Source: Halopelagius inordinatus
Lineage (GTDB): Archaea; Halobacteriota; Halobacteria; Halobacteriales; Haloferacaceae
Assembly: GCF_900113245.1 (NCBI RefSeq)
Contig: NZ_FOOQ01000004.1
Coordinates: 1 to 64,000, forward strand
Reading direction: 5' to 3'
Length of the DNA stretch: 64,000 bases
Shown here: one piece after another, positions 53,051 to 61,355 of the stretch
How positions within the stretch are numbered: the first letter of the stretch is position 1
Layout: each line of letters begins with the position of its first letter
Notes under the pieces: model-generated
Seen by the model: only the letters and a program-made list of their open reading frames with translations
What the model was told of the DNA's origin: nothing
Database searches by the model: none
Position numbers and translations under genes: made by a program

Positions 53051-53371
53051 TCAGGGCGCGCCGGCGAGGACGAACGTGCTCTCGACAGACCCGTTCTCTA
53101 GTTGGCGCGTCGCCTCCGGGGGAATTCTGACCGCCTCGCCCGCTTTCATCCGAACCTCGTCGCCGTCGACGGTCAGCGTCGCTTCGCCGTCTACGAGGAA
53201 GTACACCTCTTCTTGGCCGTCTTCGGCGTGGTCGTGTTCCTTGCCGACCCATCCCGGGTCGGCTTCCAGAACCGAGAACCCGAGGTTCTCGCAGTCGAGT
53301 TCGTCGCGGAGGAAGTGCAGTCCCCCGCCGACCGGATCGACGTCTTCGTAAGCGACAGTCGTGTGCGACAT
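53051..53371 (-). CDS. Cupin-domain protein
   Basis: 106-residue single cupin barrel. The first motif is KEHDHAEDGQEEVYFLVDGEATLTVDGDEVRM, with His residues and Glu as probable metal ligands; the second is weaker (EAVRIPPEATRQLENGS) and lacks a clear histidine, so metal binding may be incomplete. The family includes isomerases, dioxygenases and sugar-binding proteins. The ATG at 53371 follows the usual short start MSHTTVAYEDV. It lies 81 nt downstream of dnaJ on the same strand. Confidence 0.88.
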   Translation of the reverse strand: MSHTTVAYEDVDPVGGGLHFLRDELDCENLGFSVLEADPGWVGKEHDHAEDGQEEVYFLVDGEATLTVDGDEVRMKAGEAVRIPPEATRQLENGSVESTFVLAGAP

Positions 53372-53452
53372 ACGCGGACCATCGGTCGGGACGCGAATCA
53401 AACTAGGGGCGAACGAGGCGACCGAAACGCGAGTGGGGACTTCGCCGGGGGC

Positions 53453-54592
53453 TCAGAAGGAGCTTTTTATCTTCTCGAAGAAGCCTTTCTTGACGTCTAC
53501 CTCTTCGCCGCCCGCCTCGGCGAACGCTTCGAGGGCGTCTCTCTGTTCCTCGTTGAGTTGCTCGGGCGTGACCACCTGCATCTGTACGTACAGGTCGCCG
53601 CTTCCGCGTCCGCGGAGGTGGGGCATGCCCTTCCCCTTCAGGCGGAACGTCTCGCCGCTTTGGGTTCCGGCGGGCACGTCGACCTCCGCCTCGCCGTCCA
53701 CCGTCGGCACCGTGACGGTGTCGCCGAAGACGGCCTGCGGGAACGAAAGCGGGTGGTGGTGGTGTAGGTCGTCGCCCTCGCGGTCGAACTCAGCGTGGTC
53801 GCGGATGTTGACGTCGATGAGGAGGTCACCTTTCGGCCCGCCGTTCTCGCCGGGCGCGCCCTCGCGTTCCATCCGGAGGGTCTGCCCGTCGCGGATACCC
53901 GCGGGGATGTCCACCGACAGTTTCGCGTCGTTTCGGACGGTGCCGTCGCCGTTACACTCCGGGCAGGACTCGCTGTACGTCTGCCCCTCGCCGCCGCAGG
54001 CGCGACACGTCTGGGTCTGCTGGACGCGGCCGAGCGGCGTGTCGCGGACGGTGGTCTGTTGGCCTTGGCCGTTACACTGCGGGCAGGTGTTCACGTCGGC
54101 GTCGGGCGGGTGGCCCTCGCCGTCGCACTCCGGACACCGTTCGGGTCGCGTGACGGTGAACTTCTTTTCGACGCCGTCGTACGCCTCTTCGAGGTCCAAC
54201 GATACCCGCGTGCGGATGTTCTGTCCCTGCCGGGGTTGGTTGCGACTCCGGCCCTGTCCGCCGCCGCCGAAGAACTGGCTGAAGATGTCCTCGAAGGGGT
54301 TTCCGCCGCCGCCCATCCCGCCCATGCCGCCGCGTCCGGCACCGCCGCCGACGCCGCCGCGTTTCTCGGCTTGCTCGAAGCGGTCGTGGCCCATCTGGTC
54401 GTACATCTGGCGCTTCTCGTCGTCCGAGAGCACCTCCTTTGCCTTCTGGACCTTCTTGAACTTCTCTTCTGCGTCGGGGTCGTCGGAGACGTCCGGGTGG
54501 TACTCTGCGGCCTTCTTTCGATACGCATTCTTTATCTCGTCCTCGCCGGCGTCCCGGGAGACCCCGAGCACGTCGTAGAAGTCCTCACTCAT
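53453..54592 (-). CDS. dnaJ: DnaJ (Hsp40) chaperone
   Basis: 379 residues. J domain with HPD at 32-34 (AEYHPDVSDDPDAE), which stimulates DnaK ATPase. A Gly/Phe-rich region with [10 protein letters not shown] follows, then four CxxCxGxG zinc repeats (CPECDGEG, CPQCNGQG, CRACGGEG, CPECNGDG) and the C-terminal substrate-binding domain. Full type I DnaJ. Downstream of dnaK on the same strand with a 137-nt gap; these genes and grpE together form the Hsp70 system. Confidence 0.97.
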   Translation of the reverse strand: MSEDFYDVLGVSRDAGEDEIKNAYRKKAAEYHPDVSDDPDAEEKFKKVQKAKEVLSDDEKRQMYDQMGHDRFEQAEKRGGVGGGAGRGGMGGMGGGGNPFEDIFSQFFGGGGQGRSRNQPRQGQNIRTRVSLDLEEAYDGVEKKFTVTRPERCPECDGEGHPPDADVNTCPQCNGQGQQTTVRDTPLGRVQQTQTCRACGGEGQTYSESCPECNGDGTVRNDAKLSVDIPAGIRDGQTLRMEREGAPGENGGPKGDLLIDVNIRDHAEFDREGDDLHHHHPLSFPQAVFGDTVTVPTVDGEAEVDVPAGTQSGETFRLKGKGMPHLRGRGSGDLYVQMQVVTPEQLNEEQRDALEAFAEAGGEEVDVKKGFFEKIKSSF

Positions 54593-54729
54593 CGGTTACA
54601 CGTCCATAATCCGGCGACCCACTTGAAAATCGCGCCTCGCGGACGACAGGTTTCGTCGAACGAACTCGCTCGTCGGGAGATTACGGCACCGAAACGAAAA
54701 ATGCGGCGTCGGAGCGTCGGGCGCTCAGA

Positions 54730-56646
54730 TTACTGCTCGTCTTCGTCGTCCACGTCCTCGAAGTCGGCGTCGACGTACTCGTCGCCGTCCGCCGCGCCGG
54801 CGTCGGGGCCTGCGCCCGCACCGCCGGGACCGGCACCGCCCATGCCGCCCATTCCGCCGGCACCGGCACCGGCACCGGCGCCGCCTGCGCCCGCTTGGGC
54901 CTGCTCTTGGTACATCTGCTTGCCGATCTCTTGGAGTTCGGTCGAGAGCGCTTCGGTCGCCTCTTCGAGTTCCTCCGTCGTGGCGTCCTCCTCTTCGAGG
55001 AGGTCCTCCACGTCGTCCATCGCCGCTTCCACGTCGGCGACGACGTCGTCTGAGACCTCCTCCTCGTTCTCTTCGAGGAGGGTTTCCGCGCGCTGAACCG
55101 CGCTTTCGGCCTCGTTTCGGGCCTCGATGCGTTCGCGGCGCTGTTGGTCCTCTTCTGCGTGCTGTTCTGCCTCTTCTTGCATCTGTTCTATCTGGTCGTC
55201 GGAGAGGCCGGCGCCGCCTTCGATGGTGATGGATTCTGCGTTACCGGAGCCTTTGTCCTCGGCTTCGACGTTGACGATACCGTTCTCGTCGATGTTGAAT
55301 CCGACCTCGATCTGCGGCGTTCCGGCGGGCGCGGGCGGGATGCCCGTCAGTTGGAACTCGCCGAGCAGTTCGTTCTCCGCGGCGATTTCGCGTTCGCCCT
55401 GGAAGACGCGGACCTGCACGGACGTCTGGTTGTCCGCGGCCGTGGTGAACACCTTCGACTCCTCCGTGGGGATGGTGGTGTTCTTCTCTATGAGACGCTC
55501 GAACAGACCGCCCTTCACCTCGATACCGAGCGAAAGCGGCGTCACGTCGAGCAGGACGATGTCGTCGACTTCGCCGCCGAGGACGCCGCCTTGGATGGCC
55601 GCGCCGAGTGCGACGGCCTCGTCGGGGTTGACGTTCTTCTTCGGCTCCGAGCCGATTATCTCGGACACCTTCTCGTGGACCTGCGGCATCCGTGTGGACC
55701 CGCCGACGAGGATGACCTCGTCGATTTCGTCCTTCGAGTACCCGGCGTCTTCGAGGGCCTGCTCCGTCGGGCCGACGGTCCGTTCGATGAGGTCGGACGT
55801 GAGCGACTCGAACTTCGCGCGCGTCAGTTTCTCTTCGAGGTGGACCGGGCCGGAGTCCGTCGCCGTGATGAACGGCAGGTTGATGGTCGTTTCCTTGCGC
55901 GAGGAGAGCTCTATCTTCGCCTCTTCCGCGGCGTCTTTCAGACGCTGGAGAGCCTGTCGGTCCTCGCGGAGGTCGATGCCGTGGTTGTTCTCGAACTCGT
56001 CTGCGAGCCATTCGATGACCGCGTCGTCCCAGTCGTCGCCGCCGAGGTCGTTGTCCCCGTTCGTCGCGACGACTTCGTAGACGCCGCCGCCGAGGTCAAG
56101 GACCGAGACGTCGAACGTCCCGCCGCCGAGGTCGTAGACGAGGACCGTCTGGTCGGAGTCGTCGTCGAGGCCGTACGCCATCGACGCGGCGGTCGGTTCG
56201 TTGATGATGCGTTCGACCTCGAACCCGGCGATTTCGCCCGCGTCCTTCGTCGCCTGACGCTGGCGGTCGTTGAAGTAGGCGGGCACCGTGATGACGGCCT
56301 TCTCAACATCGTCGCCGAGGTAGTCCTCGGCGTCGCGCTTTATCTTCTGGAGGATCATCGCCGACAACTGCTCCGGCGTGTAGTCCTCGCCGTCTACCTC
56401 GACGGTGTAGTCGTCCTCACCCATGTGGCGCTTGATCGAGCGGATGGTGCGCTCTGGGTTCTGGATGGCCTGGTTCTTCGCCGGTTTGCCCACGAGACGC
56501 TCGTCGTCCTCGGTGAACGCGACCACGGAGGGTGTGGTGCGGTCGCCCTCGGAGTTCACGATGATTTCGGGGTCGCCGCCCTCCATCACCGCGAACGCAC
56601 TATTCGTGGTACCGAGGTCGATACCGAGAATCTTGTTGCTCGCCAT
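54730..56646 (-). CDS. dnaK: DnaK (Hsp70) chaperone
   Basis: 638 residues. ATPase start [19 protein letters not shown], phosphate motif [19 protein letters not shown] and the adenosine motif [14 protein letters not shown] are intact. The substrate-binding domain and helical lid follow. The tail after about residue 585 is a Gly/Ala/Met-rich segment ending in the acidic [14 protein letters not shown], longer than the usual EEVD-like tail. The gene belongs to the grpE-hydrolase-dnaK-dnaJ run. Upstream CTTTAACC at 56673-56680 is a likely TATA box; no heat-shock operator is recognised. Confidence 0.98.
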   Translation of the reverse strand: MASNKILGIDLGTTNSAFAVMEGGDPEIIVNSEGDRTTPSVVAFTEDDERLVGKPAKNQAIQNPERTIRSIKRHMGEDDYTVEVDGEDYTPEQLSAMILQKIKRDAEDYLGDDVEKAVITVPAYFNDRQRQATKDAGEIAGFEVERIINEPTAASMAYGLDDDSDQTVLVYDLGGGTFDVSVLDLGGGVYEVVATNGDNDLGGDDWDDAVIEWLADEFENNHGIDLREDRQALQRLKDAAEEAKIELSSRKETTINLPFITATDSGPVHLEEKLTRAKFESLTSDLIERTVGPTEQALEDAGYSKDEIDEVILVGGSTRMPQVHEKVSEIIGSEPKKNVNPDEAVALGAAIQGGVLGGEVDDIVLLDVTPLSLGIEVKGGLFERLIEKNTTIPTEESKVFTTAADNQTSVQVRVFQGEREIAAENELLGEFQLTGIPPAPAGTPQIEVGFNIDENGIVNVEAEDKGSGNAESITIEGGAGLSDDQIEQMQEEAEQHAEEDQQRRERIEARNEAESAVQRAETLLEENEEEVSDDVVADVEAAMDDVEDLLEEEDATTEELEEATEALSTELQEIGKQMYQEQAQAGAGGAGAGAGAGGMGGMGGAGPGGAGAGPDAGAADGDEYVDADFEDVDDEDEQ

Positions 56647-56672
56647 CTTGTTCGCACATACCGGTCTAAATC

Positions 56673-56680
56673 GGTTAAAG
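56673..56680 (-). promoter_or_regulatory. dnaK TATA-like element
   Basis: CTTTAACC on the minus strand, 27-34 nt upstream of the dnaK ATG at 56646. Its presence means dnaK can be transcribed separately from the hydrolase upstream. Confidence 0.5.
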
Positions 56681-56805
56681 GTTACTAGACGGGAGCGTCG
56701 GCGGCGCGACGGCGGGTCGCCGCAGTCTTGCGATTTCCCCCGTTCGGGGGTGAGCGCGTTCGTCAGCGTTTTATCGAACCGCAGACCGTCACATCTGACG
56801 CACTC

Positions 56806-57564
56806 TTACCGACCTCGACGAATCGCGTCGGGGCCGCCTTCGAGTGCCGCGAGGACGTCTTCGAGGACGGACTCGCGCCCGGAGGACGCGAAGAACTCGT
56901 GGCCGCCGTCGTACGGCCGCAGGTTCGCGGCGGGCGTCCGGTCGCCGATTGCACGGACGCTCACGACGCGGTCCGAGAGCGAACAGAACACCGCGTCGTC
57001 GTCGTCGAACGGCGGAAGGCGCGCCTGCGCGCCGCGTATCGTCCGCAAGAACGCGGGCGAGGCGGCGTCCGGAACCGCCTCCTCGAACGCCTCCTCGGAC
57101 ACCAGATCGCCGAGGACCGAGGGGTCCCGGTCGAATCGGAGCAGTCGCCTCGCGGTCGGCAGTCGGAGAAGGACAGGAAGGGCGACGGACTCGACGCCCT
57201 CGACCGGTGCGGTTCCCCACCACGGACTCAAGAAGACGTTTCGCACGTCCGCGTCGGCGGCGAGATGCGCGGCGACGAGTCCCCCGGTGCTGTGACTGAC
57301 GACGAGGCCGATGTCGCGTTCGCGCGCGTACGACCGGACGGGCGCGAGGAGTTGGTCCTCGAAGTCCCACGGGTTCGTCGGAAGCGTCACCGCGTGGACG
57401 CGGTACCCCGCTTCGACCAGCGATTCGAGGAACCACGAGACCGGGTCGTGCTCCGGTCGGTTCCCCCACCCCAGAACGCAAAGCAGGTCCTCGCTTCCGT
57501 CTCCGAAGACGGAGAACTCTATCGTCGGCGTCTCTCGGAATCGGTTTCGGAACGGGAGTCGCAC
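56806..57564 (-). CDS. Alpha/beta-fold hydrolase between grpE and dnaK
   Basis: 252 residues. The nucleophile elbow is VVSHSTGGLVAAHLAA with the Ser of SHSTGG; the base is likely His in PYDGGHEFFASSG. The acid is probably the Asp of SLSDRVVSVRAIGDRTP. An LGWGNRPEHDP loop provides the oxyanion-hole side. Substrate unknown. Its place between grpE (53 nt upstream) and dnaK (159 nt downstream) on the same strand makes a heat-shock connection possible, for example a lipase or esterase made under stress, but this is only position-based. Confidence 0.88.
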   Translation of the reverse strand: MRLPFRNRFRETPTIEFSVFGDGSEDLLCVLGWGNRPEHDPVSWFLESLVEAGYRVHAVTLPTNPWDFEDQLLAPVRSYARERDIGLVVSHSTGGLVAAHLAADADVRNVFLSPWWGTAPVEGVESVALPVLLRLPTARRLLRFDRDPSVLGDLVSEEAFEEAVPDAASPAFLRTIRGAQARLPPFDDDDAVFCSLSDRVVSVRAIGDRTPAANLRPYDGGHEFFASSGRESVLEDVLAALEGGPDAIRRGR

Positions 57565-57617
57565 GCCCTACACCTGTCGGTCGGCGCAGAAAAGCGTGTG
57601 CGAACGAGCGGTGTCGC

Positions 57618-58298
57618 CTACTCGTCGCCGTCGCCGGTGCTGACTGTCACCTGCGCCTCGCGGATGACCTTCTCGGCCATCTCGTAGCCGGGTTGGTAGA
57701 CGTCGGCGACGGTGCCCTCGGGTTGGTCGCTGTCGACGCGCATCATCACCTCGTGGCGCGTCGGGTCCACGTCGGCACCGGGTTCGGGGTCGATGGTCGC
57801 GACGTTCTCCGAAGACAGGATGCGGTCGAACTCTTCGAGAGTCGATTCGACGCCCGGGCGAATGTCGGCGTCCTCGTCCTGTTCGAGTGCCCGAACGAGG
57901 TTGTCGCGCACCGCGACGACGCGCCCGACGAAGTCCTCGGTGGCGCGTTCTCGAATCTGCTCTTGTTTGTTCTTGGCGCGCTTCTTGTAGTTCTGGAAGT
58001 CGGCCTGCGTGCGCTTGAGGCGCGAGGAGAGGTCTTCGACCTGTTCGTTCGAGGCGTCCAGTTCGGATTCGAGGTCCGAGACGCGACGCTGAAGCGACTC
58101 GACGTCCGCCGCGAGTTCCTCGTCGTAGGCGGCCACGCGGGCGGCGAGAGCCTCGTCGGTGGACGGCGCGTCCGCGGCCGCCGCGTCGCCGTTCGTGGTC
58201 GTCTCGTCGGCCGTCTCGTCCGGGGCGTCGGCCGTCTCTTCGGCGCGGTCTGCGTCGGGGTCGGCTTTGCGGTCCGGGTCGACGGAGTCCTCACTCAT
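57618..58298 (-). CDS. grpE: GrpE nucleotide-exchange factor
   Basis: 226 residues. It releases ADP from DnaK. A long acidic and Asp/Thr-rich N-terminus (about 60 residues) precedes a coiled-coil helix (LQRRVSDLESELDASNEQVEDLSSRL) and the conserved RTQADFQNYKKRAKNKQEQ plus FDRILSSENVATI and VYQPGYEMAEKVIREAQVTVS of the beta domain. First gene of the chaperone run on this strand. Confidence 0.96.
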   Translation of the reverse strand: MSEDSVDPDRKADPDADRAEETADAPDETADETTTNGDAAAADAPSTDEALAARVAAYDEELAADVESLQRRVSDLESELDASNEQVEDLSSRLKRTQADFQNYKKRAKNKQEQIRERATEDFVGRVVAVRDNLVRALEQDEDADIRPGVESTLEEFDRILSSENVATIDPEPGADVDPTRHEVMMRVDSDQPEGTVADVYQPGYEMAEKVIREAQVTVSTGDGDE

Positions 58299-58376
58299 GG
58301 ACGGGTGAAGTGGTTGCCCCGGCTTAAGGATGTAGACTGCGGCCGAGCGGTCGAGGAGGTGACCGCTCTCCGTCTC

Positions 58377-59120
58377 CTACTGGTACATCCCGAGCGGTCG
58401 GGCCTGCGTGCTCTCCTCCTCGGCGTTCTGCATGCGCTTTGCCAGTCGCTCCTTGGCCTCGCGGATGTCCTCCGCGTGGTCGACTAAATCGTCGGACGGA
58501 ATCTCGACGCCCGTGAGCGGTTCGATTCCCTCTTTGAGGACGACGCGGGCGGCGGCGGGGTCGGGGAACTTCGGGTCCGACTCGACGACGAGACCCACCG
58601 TGGTCCGTCCGCGTTCGACGGCGTCGTTGAGCAACGCGCCGGTCGGTCCGGAGACGAGGCCCGTCTCTTTCGGTTCGCCGATGTCCGCGTCCGCGAGCAT
58701 CCGGGCTCCCTCGCCGGCGCTGACGCCGTACAGTTCCGGCACGTCGCTCGCTTGCTTCTCCCGGGGGATACCGGAGAGGAAGACTGGGAGAATCGACTCG
58801 TCGTCGAACCAGTTCGAGAGGCAGTCCGCGAGTTCGGCCGCCGAGTCCGGTCGGATGGGCACGTCGCTCTGTAAGACGTAGAGGTCGCGTTCCTCGTCCG
58901 CGTACAGTCTGACCGGCGACCGGAGGGTGGAGTCGCCGTCCTGATACACCGCGACCTGCGGGACGCCGTCGCAGTGGACGTTCGCGTAGTGGGTCATCTC
59001 GAACTCCTCTACGACGTGGTCGGCCGCTATCTTCCCCACCAGCCCGACGCCGGGGAGTCCCTCTATCAGCGTCGGTTCCGAGAGCGACACGTCCTCGGCG
59101 AGCACGTTTATGTGGGCCAT
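58377..59120 (-). CDS. PAC2-family protein, probable proteasome assembly chaperone
   Basis: 247 residues of the PAC2 family, whose members help assemble the 20S proteasome in eukaryotes and some archaea. The signature is LIEGLPGVGLVGKIAADHVVEEFEM near the start, with LPVFLSGIPREKQASDVPELYGVSAGEGARML later. The C-terminal helix (DHAEDIREAKERLAKRM...) is charged, and the protein ends in GMYQ, close to the HbYX-type tail used to dock into proteasome pockets (hydrophobic-Tyr-any). That ending is seen here and fits a proteasome role. It is divergent from the NSUN gene. Confidence 0.9.
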   Translation of the reverse strand: MAHINVLAEDVSLSEPTLIEGLPGVGLVGKIAADHVVEEFEMTHYANVHCDGVPQVAVYQDGDSTLRSPVRLYADEERDLYVLQSDVPIRPDSAAELADCLSNWFDDESILPVFLSGIPREKQASDVPELYGVSAGEGARMLADADIGEPKETGLVSGPTGALLNDAVERGRTTVGLVVESDPKFPDPAAARVVLKEGIEPLTGVEIPSDDLVDHAEDIREAKERLAKRMQNAEEESTQARPLGMYQ

Positions 59121-59248
59121 ACGTGGCGTTCGACCCTTCGGATTGTAAAGCCGGGGTCCGCGTTCACGCGTCTCGGAACGTCGGCGCGTTCGCTGGGGAC
59201 CGGCGGTATCCGAAACCCACAAGCGGAGTCGCGGGGTAGAGTCGGTCG

Positions 59249-60187
59249 ATGAACCCGCTCAAGCGGTACGCACCGCTCGTCGGCGACGAGGAGGCGTTCT
59301 CGGCCGCGTGCGAGCGGCCGCTTCCGTCGGTCGTTCGCGTCAACACCATCGAGACGACGGTGGAACGCGCGCGGACGGCCTTAGACGCCGAGGGCGTCGC
59401 CTACGAACCGACCGAGTGGCACCCCGGCGTCCTGAAACTCGACGAACGCGGCCCCGGCACCTCGTGGCCGTACTACCACGGCTGGCTCCACGGACAAGAG
59501 GAGGTGTCGGCGCTTCCCGCGATAGCGTTGGACCCCGACCCCGGCGACGCCGTCTGGGACGCCTGCGCCGCCCCCGGGAGCAAGACGACGCAACTGGCCG
59601 CTCTGATGGACGACCGAGGCGTCCTCGTCGGCAACGACAACAACCTCGGACGCCTGTCCGCACTCAGACACAACGCCGAACGACTCGGCGTCTCGAACCT
59701 CGTCGTGACGAATCAGGACGCGCGGAACTTCTCGTTCAAGCCGTTCGGCGAGGGGACGGACGACCCCGAGGCGTTCGAGGAGTTCGACGGGGCCCTCGTG
59801 GACGCGCCGTGTTCCTGCGAGGGGACGATTCGGAAGAACCCGGACGCACTCGACAGGTGGACGATGAACCACGTCAAAAGCGTCGCGGGCATCCAGAAAG
59901 GCATCCTCCGCCGCGCGGTGCAGGCGACGCGGGAGGGCGGCACCGTCGTCTACTCCACCTGTACGTTCGCGCCCGAGGAGAACGAGGCCGTCCTCGACCA
60001 CGTCCTCGACGAAGAGGACTGCAGAGTCGTCGAGTGGGACGCCCCCGACGGGTTCGACACCGTCCCCGGCGTCACCGAGTGGGAGGACGACGAGTACGAC
60101 CCGAGCGTCGAACTGGCCCACCGCGTCTATCCGCATCTCAACGACACGGGCGGGTTCTTCTGCGCGAAACTGGAGGTGACCGCATGA
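59249..60187 (+). CDS. NOL1/NOP2/Sun-family RNA m5C methyltransferase (split form)
   Basis: 312 residues. SAM-binding motif WDACAAPGSKTTQLAALMDDRG, motif IV DAPCSCEGTIRKNPDALDRW, and motif VI YSTCTFAPEENEAVLD provide the two active cysteines of RNA cytosine-5 methyltransferases. The protein ends after VYPHLNDTGGFFCAKLEV, where RsmF-type bacterial enzymes continue with C-terminal domains. The missing part seems to be the next gene (see 60184-60723), which overlaps by 4 nt (ATGA). Target could be rRNA or tRNA. Confidence 0.94.
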   Translation: MNPLKRYAPLVGDEEAFSAACERPLPSVVRVNTIETTVERARTALDAEGVAYEPTEWHPGVLKLDERGPGTSWPYYHGWLHGQEEVSALPAIALDPDPGDAVWDACAAPGSKTTQLAALMDDRGVLVGNDNNLGRLSALRHNAERLGVSNLVVTNQDARNFSFKPFGEGTDDPEAFEEFDGALVDAPCSCEGTIRKNPDALDRWTMNHVKSVAGIQKGILRRAVQATREGGTVVYSTCTFAPEENEAVLDHVLDEEDCRVVEWDAPDGFDTVPGVTEWEDDEYDPSVELAHRVYPHLNDTGGFFCAKLEVTA

Positions 60188-60723
60188 GCGACACGGAGAC
60201 CGACGACCGACCGACGAACGACGGACAGCGATTCGACCGCCTGCCCGAGACGGCGGACGGCCGAGTCGTCGCGGGCCGACCCACGCGCGAGGAAGTCGTC
60301 ACGTGGTGGGAGAACCGCTACGGCGTCCCGCCGGAGACGTGGGACGGTCACACGTTCTGGGAGAAGGGCGCGGGCAAGATTTGGGCGTTCGCGGACGACG
60401 TTGTGAGTCCCGCCGACGTGGAGGGACTCGGCCTCAGAATCCTCCGCGCTCGACAGGAGCACTGGAAGCCGTCGACGAACGCCGTCCAACGGTTCGGCGG
60501 CGCGGCGACGAAGAACGTCGTCGAACTCGACGGCGAGGAGGCGACTCGGTTCGTCGCGGGCGAGGACCAAGAGATAGACTGGGACGGCGACTGGGGGTAT
60601 CTCGTCGCCGCGCACGAACTCGCGGGCGAACGCGAACCCATCGGAGTCGGCCTGTTTCTCCACGGCGAACTCCGCTCGACGGTACCGAAAGGCCGCCAAG
60701 AGGACCTGCCGGAGTTAGACTGA
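60184..60723 (+). CDS. PUA-like C-terminal RsmF-type domain protein (DUF7122-like)
   Basis: 179 residues. After an acidic 25-residue start, the block EEVVTWWENRYGVPPETWDGHTFWEKGAGKIWAFADDVV is followed by LGLRILRARQEHWKPSTNAVQRFGG and a region ending ELRSTVPKGRQEDL. By eye this follows the pattern of the PUA-like domain at the C-terminus of RsmF methyltransferases: KPS segment, GE-containing strand, and a final LKNxxPKGxR-like end. Its start overlaps the methyltransferase stop by 4 nt, so the two are co-translated and probably form one enzyme. The homology is judged by eye. Confidence 0.8.
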   Translation: MSDTETDDRPTNDGQRFDRLPETADGRVVAGRPTREEVVTWWENRYGVPPETWDGHTFWEKGAGKIWAFADDVVSPADVEGLGLRILRARQEHWKPSTNAVQRFGGAATKNVVELDGEEATRFVAGEDQEIDWDGDWGYLVAAHELAGEREPIGVGLFLHGELRSTVPKGRQEDLPELD

Positions 60724-60850
60724 AACGCCGAACTGGCGACTCCGAGATGAGAGACGCCACGGACGCCGAGTGAGTCTCGGGCGGGGTGACGGACGCGCAC
60801 GAAAAAATCGCTCACAGGTCGCTCCGCTATCGCTTCCCTCTCGTCGCCGA

Positions 60851-61207
60851 TTACGCCGCCATCTGCCGACAGGTCTCTGCGCACTCCTCCAGAACCTCGG
60901 CGCAGACCTGACAGTGCTCGTCGTCGTGGCGGGCGCACTCTTCGGCGCACTCCTCGCACGCCCCGGCGCAGGCTTGGGCGAGTTGAGTGCTGTAGTTGGA
61001 GTCCCGAGCCATGAACCGCGCGTGAAGGCTCGTCAGGTCGGCGACGTCTCGGCAGAGACGGGCGCACTCGGCCATCTCCTCTCCTTCGCCGATACACTCG
61101 TCTGCGCACCACTCGCAGACTTCCGCGGCCTCGAAGCAGTTCTCGATACAGTCGCGTTGCTCGTCGCTCAGATGGTCGATGTTGGACGCGGTTTCTGTCA
61201 GAGACAT
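60851..61207 (-). CDS. Four-helix-bundle copper-storage-like protein (Csp/DUF326)
   Basis: 118 residues with 15 cysteines, arranged as CxxC and CxxxC on helices (DCIENCFEAAEVCEWCADEC, ACAGACEECAEECARHDDEHCQVC, LEECAETC). This matches the Csp/DUF326 family, four-helix bundles that store Cu(I) on many thiols or carry Cys ligands in a core. The start ATG at 61207 is used; a longer upstream frame adds a lysine-rich piece. A signal peptide is not present, so it is cytosolic. No copper pump or copper regulator is nearby. Confidence 0.9.
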   Translation of the reverse strand: MSLTETASNIDHLSDEQRDCIENCFEAAEVCEWCADECIGEGEEMAECARLCRDVADLTSLHARFMARDSNYSTQLAQACAGACEECAEECARHDDEHCQVCAEVLEECAETCRQMAA

Positions 61208-61355
61208 TCCACTCTCGTCTTGGGCGCGCCCGATTTTCTTTCTTTTGGCGAACAATAGAGAAAAAGTCTACAGAGAGAACGAACGCGCACCGCGGTACCG
61301 GCGTCGCCCTCGTCCGCGAACTACCGGTCAGACACGGCTTCGGGGTCGAGCATCC

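Noticed and set aside
54800-54900. Gly/Ala/Met repeat-like DNA at the end of dnaK as a tandem repeat or mobile insertion
   Set aside because: It is the normal low-complexity tail of haloarchaeal DnaK, in frame with the gene.
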